Source: Clostridium sp.
GTDB taxonomy: Bacteria > Bacillota > Clostridia > Clostridiales > Clostridiaceae
Length of the DNA: 56,474 nt
Direction: 5' to 3'
Assembly: GCA_022767515.1 (NCBI GenBank)
Contig: JALENK010000066.1
Location: 1 to 56,474 of the forward strand
The notes under the pieces were generated by a model. That model did no database searches and was not told the DNA's origin. It saw only the letters and a list, made by a program, of their open reading frames with translations. The translations under genes were made by a program, and so were the position numbers. Below, in pieces: positions 8,265 to 16,935 of this stretch. Numbering within the stretch: the stretch's first letter is position 1; the number at the start of each line of letters is the position of its first letter.

Positions 8265-9455
8265 ATGATAGTACCAGATTATTTTGAAAAATTTAAATGT
8301 ATTGGTGGAATATGTAGTGATAGCTGTTGTATTGGATGGGATATAGATATAGATAAAAAAAGTTTTAGACAGTACCATAAAACTAGCAATCAGGATATGA
8401 AAAAGATGTTTCAAAAGTATGTACATAATAATCAATATTGTACTGATGAAAATATAGATTATGGAAGAATTAAACTTCCTAAGGATAAGAGATGTCCTTT
8501 TTTAGATGATGAAAATTACTGTATAATATATAAAAACTTAGGAGAAGAAGCTCTATCCTGTGTGTGTACACATTTTCCTAGAACCCTAAATATAGTTGAT
8601 AATGTTTATGAGATGTCACTTGATTTAGCTTGTCCTGAAGTTTCAAGAATAGTATTAAATAAGGAAGAGGGAATCAAGTTTAAAGAGATTGATAAAAAGC
8701 TAGGAAAGCATATAGTATCTGGAATAATAGATACAAAAGAAAATAAAGATAATATAATGAAGTTTTTTAAGGAAATTAGAAAAACATCTATTGATATAAT
8801 ACAAAATAGAAAATTTACATTAAGTGAAAGATTATTTATGCTTGGTAATTATTTAAGTGATATTGATGAATTATCTGAAGAATCATTAAATAAGGTTGAA
8901 AAATATATTTCAAGCTTCGATTTTGATAAATCTGATTATGAAAGAGAAGATATAAATTATATTTTGCAAATTTCATTTTTAAAAAAAATAGTAGATGATT
9001 TAAATATTATAGAAGAGATAGATAATGTTAAATTTAAGGAATATACAAAAGAAATTCTTAAAAATTATAATTTAAATACTGATGAAGATTTACAAAATAA
9101 TGCTCAAAATTATTTAAATGCATACATAACCTATACAGAAGAATTTATTAATAAATATGAGTATATATTTGAAAATTATTTAGTAAATTCTATGTATAAT
9201 AACTTATTTCCTTTTTCAGATAATGAATTTATTTTTGATGGATATATGATGTTATTAATTATGTACTCATTAATTAGATTTTATTTGGTTGGAAAATATA
9301 TAAATAGTAAAGTTGATTCTAAGGATGAAATTATAAATTTTATTCAAAATTTTGTTAAAGCAGTAGAACATGATAAAAATTATAGGACAGAAATACTTGA
9401 AAATATCAGAGGGAATTATCTAAATAATATGGAATTTGCTAAAATATTAATATAA
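8265..9455 (+). CDS. fliB: Flagellin lysine-N-methylase, FliB family
   Basis: 396 residues. The FliB-type Cys pattern is clear: FKCIGGICSDSCCIGW near residues 10-25, then KRCPFLDDENYCIIY at about 75-90 and LSCVCTHFPR at about 98-107, followed by LDLACPE. These Cys are thought to hold an iron-sulphur cluster; family members methylate surface Lys residues of flagellin. The remainder is helical and poorly conserved. The ribosome site AAGGAG at 8251-8256 supports ATG 8265. Upstream are two perfect palindromes (8194-8205, including a TATACT -10-like element, and 8217-8230) that could belong to its promoter. No flagellin gene is in the window; the chemotaxis receptor and CheX suggest a motile organism. 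Confidence 0.82.
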   Translation: MIVPDYFEKFKCIGGICSDSCCIGWDIDIDKKSFRQYHKTSNQDMKKMFQKYVHNNQYCTDENIDYGRIKLPKDKRCPFLDDENYCIIYKNLGEEALSCVCTHFPRTLNIVDNVYEMSLDLACPEVSRIVLNKEEGIKFKEIDKKLGKHIVSGIIDTKENKDNIMKFFKEIRKTSIDIIQNRKFTLSERLFMLGNYLSDIDELSEESLNKVEKYISSFDFDKSDYEREDINYILQISFLKKIVDDLNIIEEIDNVKFKEYTKEILKNYNLNTDEDLQNNAQNYLNAYITYTEEFINKYEYIFENYLVNSMYNNLFPFSDNEFIFDGYMMLLIMYSLIRFYLVGKYINSKVDSKDEIINFIQNFVKAVEHDKNYRTEILENIRGNYLNNMEFAKILI

Positions 9456-9484
9456 TTAAATACATATTTTTAGGGGGATACTTT

Positions 9485-9721
9485 ATGAATTCAAAGAGGA
9501 TATTGTATTTAGATAATTTGAAAAATTTTCTTATTTTATTGGTAATAACACACCATGCTGCACATGCATATATCTTTAAATTCTCCAATATTCCATCACC
9601 TGATTGGATTATAAAGGATTATGCTTCAACAGAGATGTGGTTAAATAATATACTTATAGTAAATATGACATTTGTTATGAGTGTTTTTTTCTTTATAATT
9701 ATTTCCAATATCTTTTCATAA
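9485..9721 (+). pseudogene. Truncated N-terminus of an acyltransferase-3 family membrane protein
   Basis: 78 residues that look like the start of the acyltransferase-3 family: RILYLDNLKNFLILLVITHH with the conserved His pair, then WLNNILIVNMTFVMSVFFFI, after which intact members continue with a Gly-Tyr motif and some 300 more residues. Here the frame ends six residues later, and the following 160 bases contain no continuation in any frame. A good GGGGGATA-type ribosome site precedes ATG 9485, so a short peptide could still be made, but it would be enzymatically dead. The 3' part has been lost by deletion. Confidence 0.7.
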
Positions 9722-9884
9722 TCCATACAAAACAATACCTTTCCAAATATTTTCTATTTCTAGTATTGCCATAATATATCACTTTTATACACAATTGAGC
9801 TTAGTATAAATAATTTCTTTTTTTATGAATAAATTTAATAAAAGTGAACATAATATATACTAAGTAATCATTTTGGAGTTGTGT

Positions 9885-10220
9885 ATGGAAAAAGTTACAC
9901 AAAGTCTTTTAAAGAGAAAATTAATTTTATTATATCTATTAAATGTTAGTGACTTATTTTTTACTTATATTTTATTAGATAGTAAATTATTTTTTGAGGG
10001 AAATGCTTTTATGGCTTCTGTTATTAACAATAAGTACTTAAGTATATTTTTAAAATGTATATTAGTATTAGTTCTTATTATTTTTATTTGCTTTAGGATG
10101 AAAAATGCAACGGTTAAACAGATTAAGATAGCTAATATTTTAATTAATATTATACTAATAATTTATTTTATTATTAATATAAGTCATATTTTAGGGATTG
10201 CATTTGTGATAAATTTATAA
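9885..10220 (+). CDS. Small membrane protein of the DUF5658 type
   Basis: 111 residues from ATG 9885, six bases after TGGAG at 9874-9878; the TTG at 9873 overlaps that site and is unlikely. Three hydrophobic segments (about 13-34, 52-72, 80-105). The pattern LYLLNVSDLFFTYILL followed by EGNAFMASVINNKY resembles the DUF5658 family (nearly invariant Asp, then E-x-N). Function is unknown. It is followed after 17 bases by another small membrane-anchored protein. Confidence 0.65.
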   Translation: MEKVTQSLLKRKLILLYLLNVSDLFFTYILLDSKLFFEGNAFMASVINNKYLSIFLKCILVLVLIIFICFRMKNATVKQIKIANILINIILIIYFIINISHILGIAFVINL

Positions 10221-10237
10221 GTTAAGTAGGTGTTTTT

Positions 10238-10831
10238 ATGTCTATGCCAATTATTACATCAATTATTTCAGCTGCATCAATTATATTAGGTTCATTATTA
10301 GGTGCTTTTTTTAGTTATAAAATAAATAATGTTATGTACATTAAAAAATGTGCTCAAGATAAAATATTAAGCAGAGAAAAAATTAATTATGATGTGAGTA
10401 AGCGACTTATAGAAATAAGTGAAAATGCAAATATAATCAGATTAGATATAGCAACTAGCATATTTGAATGTATAAGGAGCATTAAAAGAGGTGATATTGA
10501 TATAGAATATATCGCATATTTTCCTATTTACTTAGATTATTCTAAAGCTATATCATCATTATATAATGCATTTTCACTAAAGGAGATTAGTTACATATAT
10601 CAGCTTTATGCACGTATAGATAAACTAAATTATGATATAAAAAATCACAATACAAAAGACATTAAAAAGGATATAATATTAATATTAAATAAAATTTATG
10701 GTGATAATTACATGAAGATACTTATGGTAGACCCTGATAAAGTGAGCTTTAAGGAATTGTATCAAAATAATTATATAATTTCAGAATATAAAGAAATTTT
10801 ATTAAAATTAGATGAAATTTGCGAAAGATGA
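10238..10831 (+). CDS. Membrane-anchored protein with one N-terminal span, unknown
   Basis: 197 residues. One hydrophobic segment at about 5-28 (IISAASIILGSLLGAFFSYK) followed by a long, charged, mainly helical cytoplasmic part. The layout resembles the many small bacterial proteins with an N-terminal anchor and an amphipathic helical body, but no family is recognised. The ribosome site is weak (TAGGTG at 10226-10231). Short spacing to the preceding gene suggests a shared transcript. Confidence 0.6.
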   Translation: MSMPIITSIISAASIILGSLLGAFFSYKINNVMYIKKCAQDKILSREKINYDVSKRLIEISENANIIRLDIATSIFECIRSIKRGDIDIEYIAYFPIYLDYSKAISSLYNAFSLKEISYIYQLYARIDKLNYDIKNHNTKDIKKDIILILNKIYGDNYMKILMVDPDKVSFKELYQNNYIISEYKEILLKLDEICER

Positions 10832-10846
10832 AATAAACTTTTAACC

Positions 10847-10872
10847 ATATTATATTAAAGGTAATATAATAT
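10847..10872 (+). promoter_or_regulatory. Perfect inverted repeat over the promoter of the Cys/Gly-rich gene
   Basis: An 11-base arm (10847-10857), a four-base centre and a perfect 11-base complement (10862-10872). The right arm contains TATAAT at 10865-10870, the probable -10 element, with TTAACC at 10841-10846 as a weak -35. An operator or DNA cruciform is plausible; it is not a terminator because no T-run follows. Confidence 0.5.
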
Positions 10873-10902
10873 ACTATTCAAAAGAATAGGAGTTGATATA
10901 CT

Positions 10903-11118
10903 ATGTCAGGTTGTTGCAGAAATAATTGCTTGTGTAATAGAGGTTGTTGTTCTTCATGTAATAACTGTTGTAGAGGAAATATAGGAAATTGTGGCGGATT
11001 TGGAAATTGTGGAGGTTTTGGAAACTGTGGTTTTGGATTTTTTCCATGGGTTTGGATACTTTTACTATTTGGATTCGGCTTTGGAGGCTTTGGTTTAGGA
11101 GGTCCATGGTTTTTCTAA
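10903..11118 (+). CDS. Small Cys- and Gly-rich protein, unknown
   Basis: 71 residues with 12 Cys in the first two thirds, arranged as CC, CxC and CxxC clusters, then a GGFGNCGGFGNCGFG repeat, and finally a very hydrophobic Phe/Gly/Trp tail (FFPWVWILLLFGFGFGGFG). A clear AGGAG site at 10889-10893 and its own promoter and terminator show it is a real gene. Small Cys/Gly-rich proteins of Firmicutes include spore coat components and metal-binding proteins; neither can be assigned here. The codon use (GGA, TGT) matches the genome. It sits alone, upstream of rluB. Confidence 0.75.
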   Translation: MSGCCRNNCLCNRGCCSSCNNCCRGNIGNCGGFGNCGGFGNCGFGFFPWVWILLLFGFGFGGFGLGGPWFF

Positions 11119-11126
11119 AATAATAT

Positions 11127-11161
11127 CAATGAGGTATCTTATAGATGCCTTGTTGCTTTTT
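11127..11161 (+). terminator. Rho-independent terminator after the Cys/Gly-rich gene
   Basis: Stem from 11127-11139 with 11143-11155 (three wobble or weak pairs, core AGGTATCT/AGATGCCT), loop TAT, then CTTTTTG. Confidence 0.7.
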
Positions 11162-11223
11162 GTATTGTTATTTTATGTATAAGGTTATATAATCTAAAGG
11201 AATAAAGTTTTGGAGTGAAAAAT

Positions 11224-11934
11224 ATGGAAGAAAGACTACAAAAATACATGGCAAGTTGTGGAGTAGCCTCAAGAAGAAAATGTGAAGAAATTATTTTATC
11301 TGGTAGGGTAAAAGTAAATGGAATAATTATTAAAGAACTTGGTAGCAAAGTTGATTTAGAGAAAGATATAGTAGAAGTAGACGGAAGTGTAATCAAAAAA
11401 GAAGAGAGAAAGGTTTATTATATGTTAAATAAACCAGAAGGATATATAACTTCTGTAAAGGATGAAAAAAATAGAAAAACAGTACTTGACATAATAAAAA
11501 CAGAGGAGAGAATATATCCTATTGGAAGACTTGATTATGATAGTAGTGGTCTTATTATTCTTACAAATGATGGAGATATTTATAATAAAATAATACATCC
11601 AAGGGTAGAGATAATAAAGCAATATAGAGTAGTAGTAAAAGGCGAATTTAGACAAAAAGATATAGCAAAATTTGAGAGGGGCGTTGATATAGGTGGATAT
11701 GTCACATCAAATGCTAGCTTAAAAATATTAGGGAGTATTGATAATCGTACTAGTCTCGAAATTGGGATACATGAAGGGAAAAATAGGCAGATTCGTAGAA
11801 TGTTAAGTGCACTTGGTTATGAAGTTATTTCACTTAAGAGAGTAGCAATAGGTAAAATAAGGCTTATGAATCTTCCAAAGGGTGAGTATAGAGCGCTTAC
11901 TGAAGAGGAGTTAAAATATTTAAAGTCACTATAA
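11224..11934 (+). CDS. rluB: 23S rRNA pseudouridine synthase, RluB/RsuA family
   Basis: 236 residues from ATG 11224, eight bases after TTGGAG; a GTG at 11215 overlaps that site. N-terminal S4 RNA-binding domain about 3-50 (LQKYMASCGVASRRKCEEII), then the catalytic domain with YPIGRLDYDSSGLIILTNDG, where the Asp of RLD is the nucleophile, and GKNRQIRRM near the end. The family isomerises a uridine in the 23S peptidyl transferase region (RluB, U2605) or in 16S rRNA (RsuA); the length and S4 domain fit both, and RluB is the usual assignment in Firmicutes. Confidence 0.88.
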   Translation: MEERLQKYMASCGVASRRKCEEIILSGRVKVNGIIIKELGSKVDLEKDIVEVDGSVIKKEERKVYYMLNKPEGYITSVKDEKNRKTVLDIIKTEERIYPIGRLDYDSSGLIILTNDGDIYNKIIHPRVEIIKQYRVVVKGEFRQKDIAKFERGVDIGGYVTSNASLKILGSIDNRTSLEIGIHEGKNRQIRRMLSALGYEVISLKRVAIGKIRLMNLPKGEYRALTEEELKYLKSL

Positions 11935-11961
11935 ATTAAATAGTAAGATTGTTTTAATTTG

Positions 11962-11970
11962 TGTTATACT
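11962..11970 (+). promoter_or_regulatory. Extended -10 promoter candidate for the RpiR gene
   Basis: TGTTATACT: a TGn extension followed by TATACT at 11965-11970, about 100 bases before the start codon. No good -35 at 17 bases, which extended -10 promoters can do without. Confidence 0.35.
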
Positions 11971-12070
11971 ATCATAAGGTAGAGATTTTTCTATACTGCA
12001 TAAGTTTTTGAACTAGAGGTATATAATGGAAATTAAAAAATAATACATATTAGACGATAGGATGGGGTAT

Positions 12071-12967
12071 ATGGATAGTGAGCATAATGAAGAAGTAAAA
12101 GACTTAATGAAAATTATTCAAATTAAGTATCCAAGATTAAGTAAAAGTCAGAAATTAATTGCAGAATATATATTAAGCAGTTATGATAAAGCTGCATTTA
12201 TGACTGCTGCAAAGCTTGGTGTTTCGGTTGGTGTCTCGGAATCAACAGTAGTTAGATTTGCTAATGAAGTAGGCTTTGAAGGTTATCCTAAGCTTCAAAA
12301 AGCTCTTCAGGAGCTTATTAAAAATAGATTGACGACAGTACAAAGATTAGAATTATCTAATGACTATCTTTCTAATGAATATGCATTAAGAAGTGTTTTG
12401 AAGGCAGATATAGATAATATAAGAATCACACTCGAAAAGATTGATTTTAAAATGTTTGAAAACGTGATTGATTCTATTTTTAGAGCTAATAAAATATATA
12501 TAATAGGACTAAGAAGTTCAACTGCATTAGCAGAATTTTTGGGATTTTATCTTAATGTAATTTTACAAAATGTCAAGGTTGTAAGTTATGGCATTTCTGA
12601 TATATTTGAACAAATGATAAATGTAAAAAAGGGTGATTTAGTTATTGGTATAGGTTTTCCAAGATATGCCGCTAAAACAATTAATGCATTAGATTTTGCT
12701 AAAAGCAGAGGAGCTGATGTTGTAGCAATTACAGATAGCAAACGTTCTCCACTTGCTTCTAAAGCAGATTATACACTTATTGCAGAGAGTAATATGGCGT
12801 CATTTGTAGATTCTTTAGTAGCGCCGCTTTCAGTAATTAATGCATTGATAATTGCTGTTGGTATGAAGGAAAAAGAACATATTTCAAAAACATTCAATAG
12901 TCTGGAAAATATATGGAAAGAATATAATATATATTCAGATAATAATAAAAATATAACAGATGATTAA
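12071..12967 (+). CDS. MurR/RpiR-family transcriptional regulator
   Basis: 298 residues (ATG 12071 follows AGGATGGGG; an ATG at 12062 lies within that site). N-terminal HTH_6 domain about 12-90 (LSKSQKLIAEYILSSYDKAA, then VSESTVVRFANEVGFEGYP) and a C-terminal SIS sugar-phosphate binding domain about 120-260 (YIIGLRSSTALAEFLGFYL, VIGIGFPRYAAKTINAL). Such proteins sense phosphosugars such as MurNAc-6-P or glucosamine-6-P and control nearby catabolic genes, but the neighbours here are unrelated housekeeping genes, so the target and ligand cannot be read from context. Confidence 0.9.
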   Translation: MDSEHNEEVKDLMKIIQIKYPRLSKSQKLIAEYILSSYDKAAFMTAAKLGVSVGVSESTVVRFANEVGFEGYPKLQKALQELIKNRLTTVQRLELSNDYLSNEYALRSVLKADIDNIRITLEKIDFKMFENVIDSIFRANKIYIIGLRSSTALAEFLGFYLNVILQNVKVVSYGISDIFEQMINVKKGDLVIGIGFPRYAAKTINALDFAKSRGADVVAITDSKRSPLASKADYTLIAESNMASFVDSLVAPLSVINALIIAVGMKEKEHISKTFNSLENIWKEYNIYSDNNKNITDD

Positions 12968-12968
12968 A

Positions 12969-12996
12969 TATTACCAGCATTAAAGTGCTGGTAATA
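12969..12996 (+). terminator. Strong hairpin between the RpiR gene and the flavoprotein gene
   Basis: Eleven-base stem (12969-12979 with 12986-12996), loop TTAAAG. Only a weak T-run (ACTATTTAT) follows, so termination may be partial. Confidence 0.5.
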
Positions 12997-13023
12997 CTAT
13001 TTATAAACTGGAGGAAGTTTGTT

Positions 13024-14238
13024 ATGAAGGTAGCAATAATAGGAGCAGGACCAGCTGGTATGATGGCAGCAATTACTGCTAGTAAAAATCATCAGGTGAT
13101 TTTAATTGATGGAAATGAAAAAGTAGGTAAAAAACTATTTATAACTGGAAAAGGAAGATGTAATGTAACAAATGCAAAGGACATTTCAGAATTTTTTGAT
13201 TTTATTCCTGGAAATCCTCACTTCTTATATAGTGCTCTTTATACATTTACAAATGAAGATACAATTAAGTACTTTGAGGGGCAAGGAATAAAGTTAAAAA
13301 CTGAAAGGGGGGGAAGAGTATTTCCTCTTTCAGATAAGTCCTCTGATATAATTAAAGGGCTTGAAAAAGGATTGCAAAAAGAAAATGTAAGATTATTATT
13401 AAATTCTAGAGTTAAGGACATAGTATTTTCTGATAGTAAAATTAATAAACTTATTTTAGAAAATAATGATATAGTAGAAGCGGATTATTTTATTATTGCA
13501 ACTGGAGGTGCATCTTATCAAACTACAGGTTCAAAAGGAGATGGCCAAAGATTTGCAAAAAAGTTAGGGCATAATATTATTAAGTTAACTCCATCATTAG
13601 TACCGATTGAAATAGAAGATGATTATGTTAAAAGGCTTATGGGATTATCTCTAAAAAATGTTATGGTTACAATTAAAGAAAATAATAAGAAGGTTGTTTA
13701 TAAAGAACAAGGTGAAATGCTATTTACACATTTTGGTATTTCTGGTCCGTTAATTTTATCAGGAAGCAGATGTATTTCTGAAAATAAGGAATATAATATA
13801 TATATAGATTTAAAGCCAGCACTTGAAATTAATGAGTTAGATAAAAGAATACAAAAAGATTTTCAAAAATATATTAATAAAAACTTTAAAAATTCACTAG
13901 ATGAATTATTGCCTAAAAAATTAATTCCTGAGATTGTTATTTTATCTGGAATTGATGAAAATAAGAAGGTTAATGAGATAACAAGAGAAGAAAGAAAAAA
14001 TCTTGTAAGCATTATTAAGAATATGCCTATGAAGGTAAAAGGACTTAGAGGGATAAATGAAGCAATAGTAACAGCTGGAGGAATTGATACAAAAGAAATA
14101 GACCCTTCCACAATGAAATCGAAGATTATAAGTAATTTATCATTTGCAGGTGAAGTTATTGATGTAGATGCATTTACGGGTGGTTATAATGTTCAAATTG
14201 CATTATCAACTGGTTTTTTAGCAGGAAGTAATATTTAA
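13024..14238 (+). CDS. HI0933/YhiN-family FAD-dependent flavoprotein
   Basis: 404 residues. The true start is ATG 13024, after GGAGGAAG; an upstream in-frame ATG at 12985 lies inside the preceding hairpin. N-terminal dinucleotide fold AIIGAGPAGMMAAI, then GKRCNVTN-like GKGRCNVTNA, TGGASYQTTGS near residue 155, and a C-terminal AGEVIDVDAFTGGYNVQIA FAD signature typical of this family. The substrate is unknown in general. It stands 55 bases downstream of the RpiR gene and 71 upstream of cmk, an arrangement common in Clostridia. Confidence 0.88.
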   Translation: MKVAIIGAGPAGMMAAITASKNHQVILIDGNEKVGKKLFITGKGRCNVTNAKDISEFFDFIPGNPHFLYSALYTFTNEDTIKYFEGQGIKLKTERGGRVFPLSDKSSDIIKGLEKGLQKENVRLLLNSRVKDIVFSDSKINKLILENNDIVEADYFIIATGGASYQTTGSKGDGQRFAKKLGHNIIKLTPSLVPIEIEDDYVKRLMGLSLKNVMVTIKENNKKVVYKEQGEMLFTHFGISGPLILSGSRCISENKEYNIYIDLKPALEINELDKRIQKDFQKYINKNFKNSLDELLPKKLIPEIVILSGIDENKKVNEITREERKNLVSIIKNMPMKVKGLRGINEAIVTAGGIDTKEIDPSTMKSKIISNLSFAGEVIDVDAFTGGYNVQIALSTGFLAGSNI

Positions 14239-14309
14239 ACTTGTTAAAGGTAAAGAAAATATATATAATGTAAATATGATACTTAAAATAACAAGTGTTG
14301 GAGGATGTA

Positions 14310-14969
14310 ATGGTGAATTATTCAGTAGCAATAGATGGGCCTGCTGGTGCAGGAAAAAGTACGATTGCAAAGTTAGTAGCAAAAAAATTTGATTTGATGT
14401 ATATAAATACTGGAGCTATGTATAGAGCTGTAGCTTTAAAAGCAATAGAAAAAAATATTCAACCTAATGAGGTGGAAAAGTTAGAAGCATTAATAGATAC
14501 TATGGAAATGGAATTTGTTAATGATGATTTATATTTGAATGGCGAAAATATCCAAGATAAGATAACAATGCCAAGCATAAGTAATATTGTTTCTAATTAT
14601 GCTAGTGTTTTGGAGGTTAGAGTAAAGCTTGTTGATCTTCAAAGAAGGATGGCTAAGAAGTTTAATGTTATTATGGATGGTAGAGATATCGGTACTGTAG
14701 TATTAAAAGATTCTAAGTATAAGATATTTTTAACTGCAACAGCAGAAGAGAGGGCAAAGCGTCGTTTTGATGAACTTACTGCAAGAAATATAGAATGTTC
14801 TTATGAAAAAATATTAAAGGATATTATAGATAGAGATTATAAAGATTCACATAGAGAAGTGGACCCTTTGAAAAAAGCAGATGATGCAATAGAAGTAGAT
14901 ACTACAGGCTTAAATATTGAGCAAGTAACAAATAAAATTATATCAATAATTGAAGGAAAAAATGTATGA
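14310..14969 (+). CDS. cmk: Cytidylate kinase
   Basis: 219 residues from ATG 14310, five bases after GGAGG. P-loop GPAGAGKST at about residue 9-17, NTGAMYRA, MDGRDIGTVV and the lid region around DRDYKDSHREVDPL are the standard cmk motifs. It phosphorylates CMP and dCMP using ATP. The stop overlaps the start of ispH-rpsA by four bases (ATGA), which indicates translational coupling. Confidence 0.95.
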   Translation: MVNYSVAIDGPAGAGKSTIAKLVAKKFDLMYINTGAMYRAVALKAIEKNIQPNEVEKLEALIDTMEMEFVNDDLYLNGENIQDKITMPSISNIVSNYASVLEVRVKLVDLQRRMAKKFNVIMDGRDIGTVVLKDSKYKIFLTATAEERAKRRFDELTARNIECSYEKILKDIIDRDYKDSHREVDPLKKADDAIEVDTTGLNIEQVTNKIISIIEGKNV

Positions 14970-16867
14970 GAAATGTAATTTTAGCTAAAGAGGCTGGTTT
15001 TTGCTTTGGCGTTAAAAGAGCTGTAGATGAAACATTAAAAGCAAAGAAGCAATATAAGAAAAACATATATACTCTTGGTCCACTAATACATAATACAGAT
15101 GTGGTAAAATACTTAGAAGAAAAACAAATTTTTGCTATTGAATTATCAGATATTGACAAGTTACAGGCAAATGATGTTATAATTATTAGGTCGCATGGTG
15201 TTTCTAAAGAGGTTATAAAACAATTGGAAAAAAAAGGTCTGATTATAATTAATGCAACATGTCCATTTGTTACAAATATTCAAAAGAAAGTGGAAAAATT
15301 CTCAGAAGAGGGGTATACTATAGTTATTCAAGGTGATGAAAATCATCCTGAAGTGATTGGAATTAATGGTTGGTGTAATAATTCTGCTATAATTACTAAA
15401 GATGGAAGTTTGCCAAGATTAGATTCTAAGAAGGTATGTCTTGTATCCCAAACAACTGAAAAAGTAGAGAATTATAATAAGACATTATGCGCTTTAAAGA
15501 ATATGGATATATATTTAAGAGATTTTAATACAATTTGTTCAGCAACAGATGTAAGACAAAAAAGTGCTGATGAATTGTCTAAAAAAGTAGATGCAATGAT
15601 TGTAATTGGAGGAAAGCATAGTTCTAATACTACTAAGTTATTTCAAATCTCAAGTAAAAATTGCGTCAACACTTTACATATTGAAAATGCTTCTGAATTA
15701 CCAGAAGAATATATAAATAATAAAAATTTTAAAAAAATAGGTATTACAGCTGGTGCATCAACACCAGATTGGATTATCAGGGAGGTTATCAATATTATGC
15801 AAGAAATAAACAATCAAGAACAATTAGAATTAATGAATCAATACGATAAAGTAAATATGTGTATTGGTGATGAAATAGAAGGAGAAGTAGCTTCTAAGAC
15901 TAATGAAGGTATTATAGTATCTATTCCTGGATATGGAAAAGATGGTATTATAAAATATAATCAGTTAACAGCTGGAGATGATGGTCAAGAATATGCTGAA
16001 ACTTTAAATAAAGGTGACAAGATAAAAGCAAAAATTATAAAGTTCAATGTTGAAGGATATGTAGCATTATCTAGAGTTGAATATGAAAAGAATTTAGCTT
16101 ATGAAGAATTAGAAAAGCTTTATAATAATGAAGAAGTATTTGATTTGAAGATTAGTCAAATACTACCAAAGGGAATAGCAGGATTCTATAAGGGTGTAAG
16201 AATATTTGTACCAGTATCTCAAATAGATGTTAAATTTATAAAGGATAAAGAAGCATTAAAGGGTCAAACATTACAAGTTAAGCTTACAGAATTCTCTAAA
16301 GAAAATCCTTCAAAGATTATTGCTTCAAGAAGAGTAATAATTGAAAAAGAATACTTAGAAAAAGAAGAAAAAGCGTGGGCTGGATTAACAGTAGGTGCAG
16401 TAGTTAAGGCAGAAGTTAAGAGATTTACTAACTTTGGTGCATTTGCTGATGTTAATGGTATAGATGGTTTGATACACTTATCACAAATTTCATGGAAGCA
16501 TATAAAGAGTGCAGAAGATGTATTAAAGCAAGGCGATATTATTGATGTTAAGATTATAGATGTTGATAGAGAGGCAAAGAAGCTTTCATTAAGCATAAAG
16601 CAATTAACAGGAGAACCATGGAGCAATGTAAAGGAAAAGTATCCAGAAGGAGAAGTTGTTCAAGGAACAGTTGTAAGAATAAATGATTTTGGTGCATTTG
16701 TTGAATTAGAACCAGGATTAGATGCTTTAGTTCACATTTCTAAAATAAGTCATGATAGAATAGAACATCCTTCACAAGTTCTTACAGTTGGTGAAGAAGT
16801 TACAGCTAAGATATTATCAGTTGATGAAGAGAAGAAGAGAATTAGCTTAAGCATAAAAGATAAGTAA
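14966..16867 (+). CDS. ispH: Bifunctional IspH (HMBPP reductase) fused to S1 RNA-binding domains
   Basis: 633 residues. Residues 1-280 are IspH, the last enzyme of the MEP isoprenoid pathway, with the three cluster-binding Cys in GFCFGV (Cys13), NATCPF (about 98) and NTICSATDVRQ (about 191), plus conserved IRSHG, GDENHPE and TAGASTPDWI. Residues about 300-633 contain four S1 domains; the third and fourth are the best conserved (FTNFGAFADVNGIDGLIHLS and INDFGAFVELEPGLDALVHI). The fusion is a known feature of Clostridia and places an Fe-S isoprenoid enzyme on a ribosomal-S1-like RNA-binding chain. It overlaps cmk by four bases and ends at a strong terminator. Confidence 0.95.
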   Translation: MRNVILAKEAGFCFGVKRAVDETLKAKKQYKKNIYTLGPLIHNTDVVKYLEEKQIFAIELSDIDKLQANDVIIIRSHGVSKEVIKQLEKKGLIIINATCPFVTNIQKKVEKFSEEGYTIVIQGDENHPEVIGINGWCNNSAIITKDGSLPRLDSKKVCLVSQTTEKVENYNKTLCALKNMDIYLRDFNTICSATDVRQKSADELSKKVDAMIVIGGKHSSNTTKLFQISSKNCVNTLHIENASELPEEYINNKNFKKIGITAGASTPDWIIREVINIMQEINNQEQLELMNQYDKVNMCIGDEIEGEVASKTNEGIIVSIPGYGKDGIIKYNQLTAGDDGQEYAETLNKGDKIKAKIIKFNVEGYVALSRVEYEKNLAYEELEKLYNNEEVFDLKISQILPKGIAGFYKGVRIFVPVSQIDVKFIKDKEALKGQTLQVKLTEFSKENPSKIIASRRVIIEKEYLEKEEKAWAGLTVGAVVKAEVKRFTNFGAFADVNGIDGLIHLSQISWKHIKSAEDVLKQGDIIDVKIIDVDREAKKLSLSIKQLTGEPWSNVKEKYPEGEVVQGTVVRINDFGAFVELEPGLDALVHISKISHDRIEHPSQVLTVGEEVTAKILSVDEEKKRISLSIKDK

Positions 16868-16881
16868 AATGTAATTATTTT

Positions 16882-16916
16882 AAAAAACTCCCATATATTT
16901 TTAATGGGAGTTTTTT
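16882..16916 (+). terminator. Rho-independent terminator after ispH-rpsA
   Basis: Twelve-base perfect stem (16882-16893 with 16905-16916, core CTCCCA/TGGGAG), followed by T residues. Confidence 0.9.
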
Positions 16917-16935
16917 GCTAATGTGGGGATAAGCA

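Noticed and set aside
9722-9884. Continuation of the truncated acyltransferase after a frameshift
   Set aside because: No frame in this stretch gives the expected GY and downstream membrane segments; it is AT-rich and empty apart from a possible promoter.
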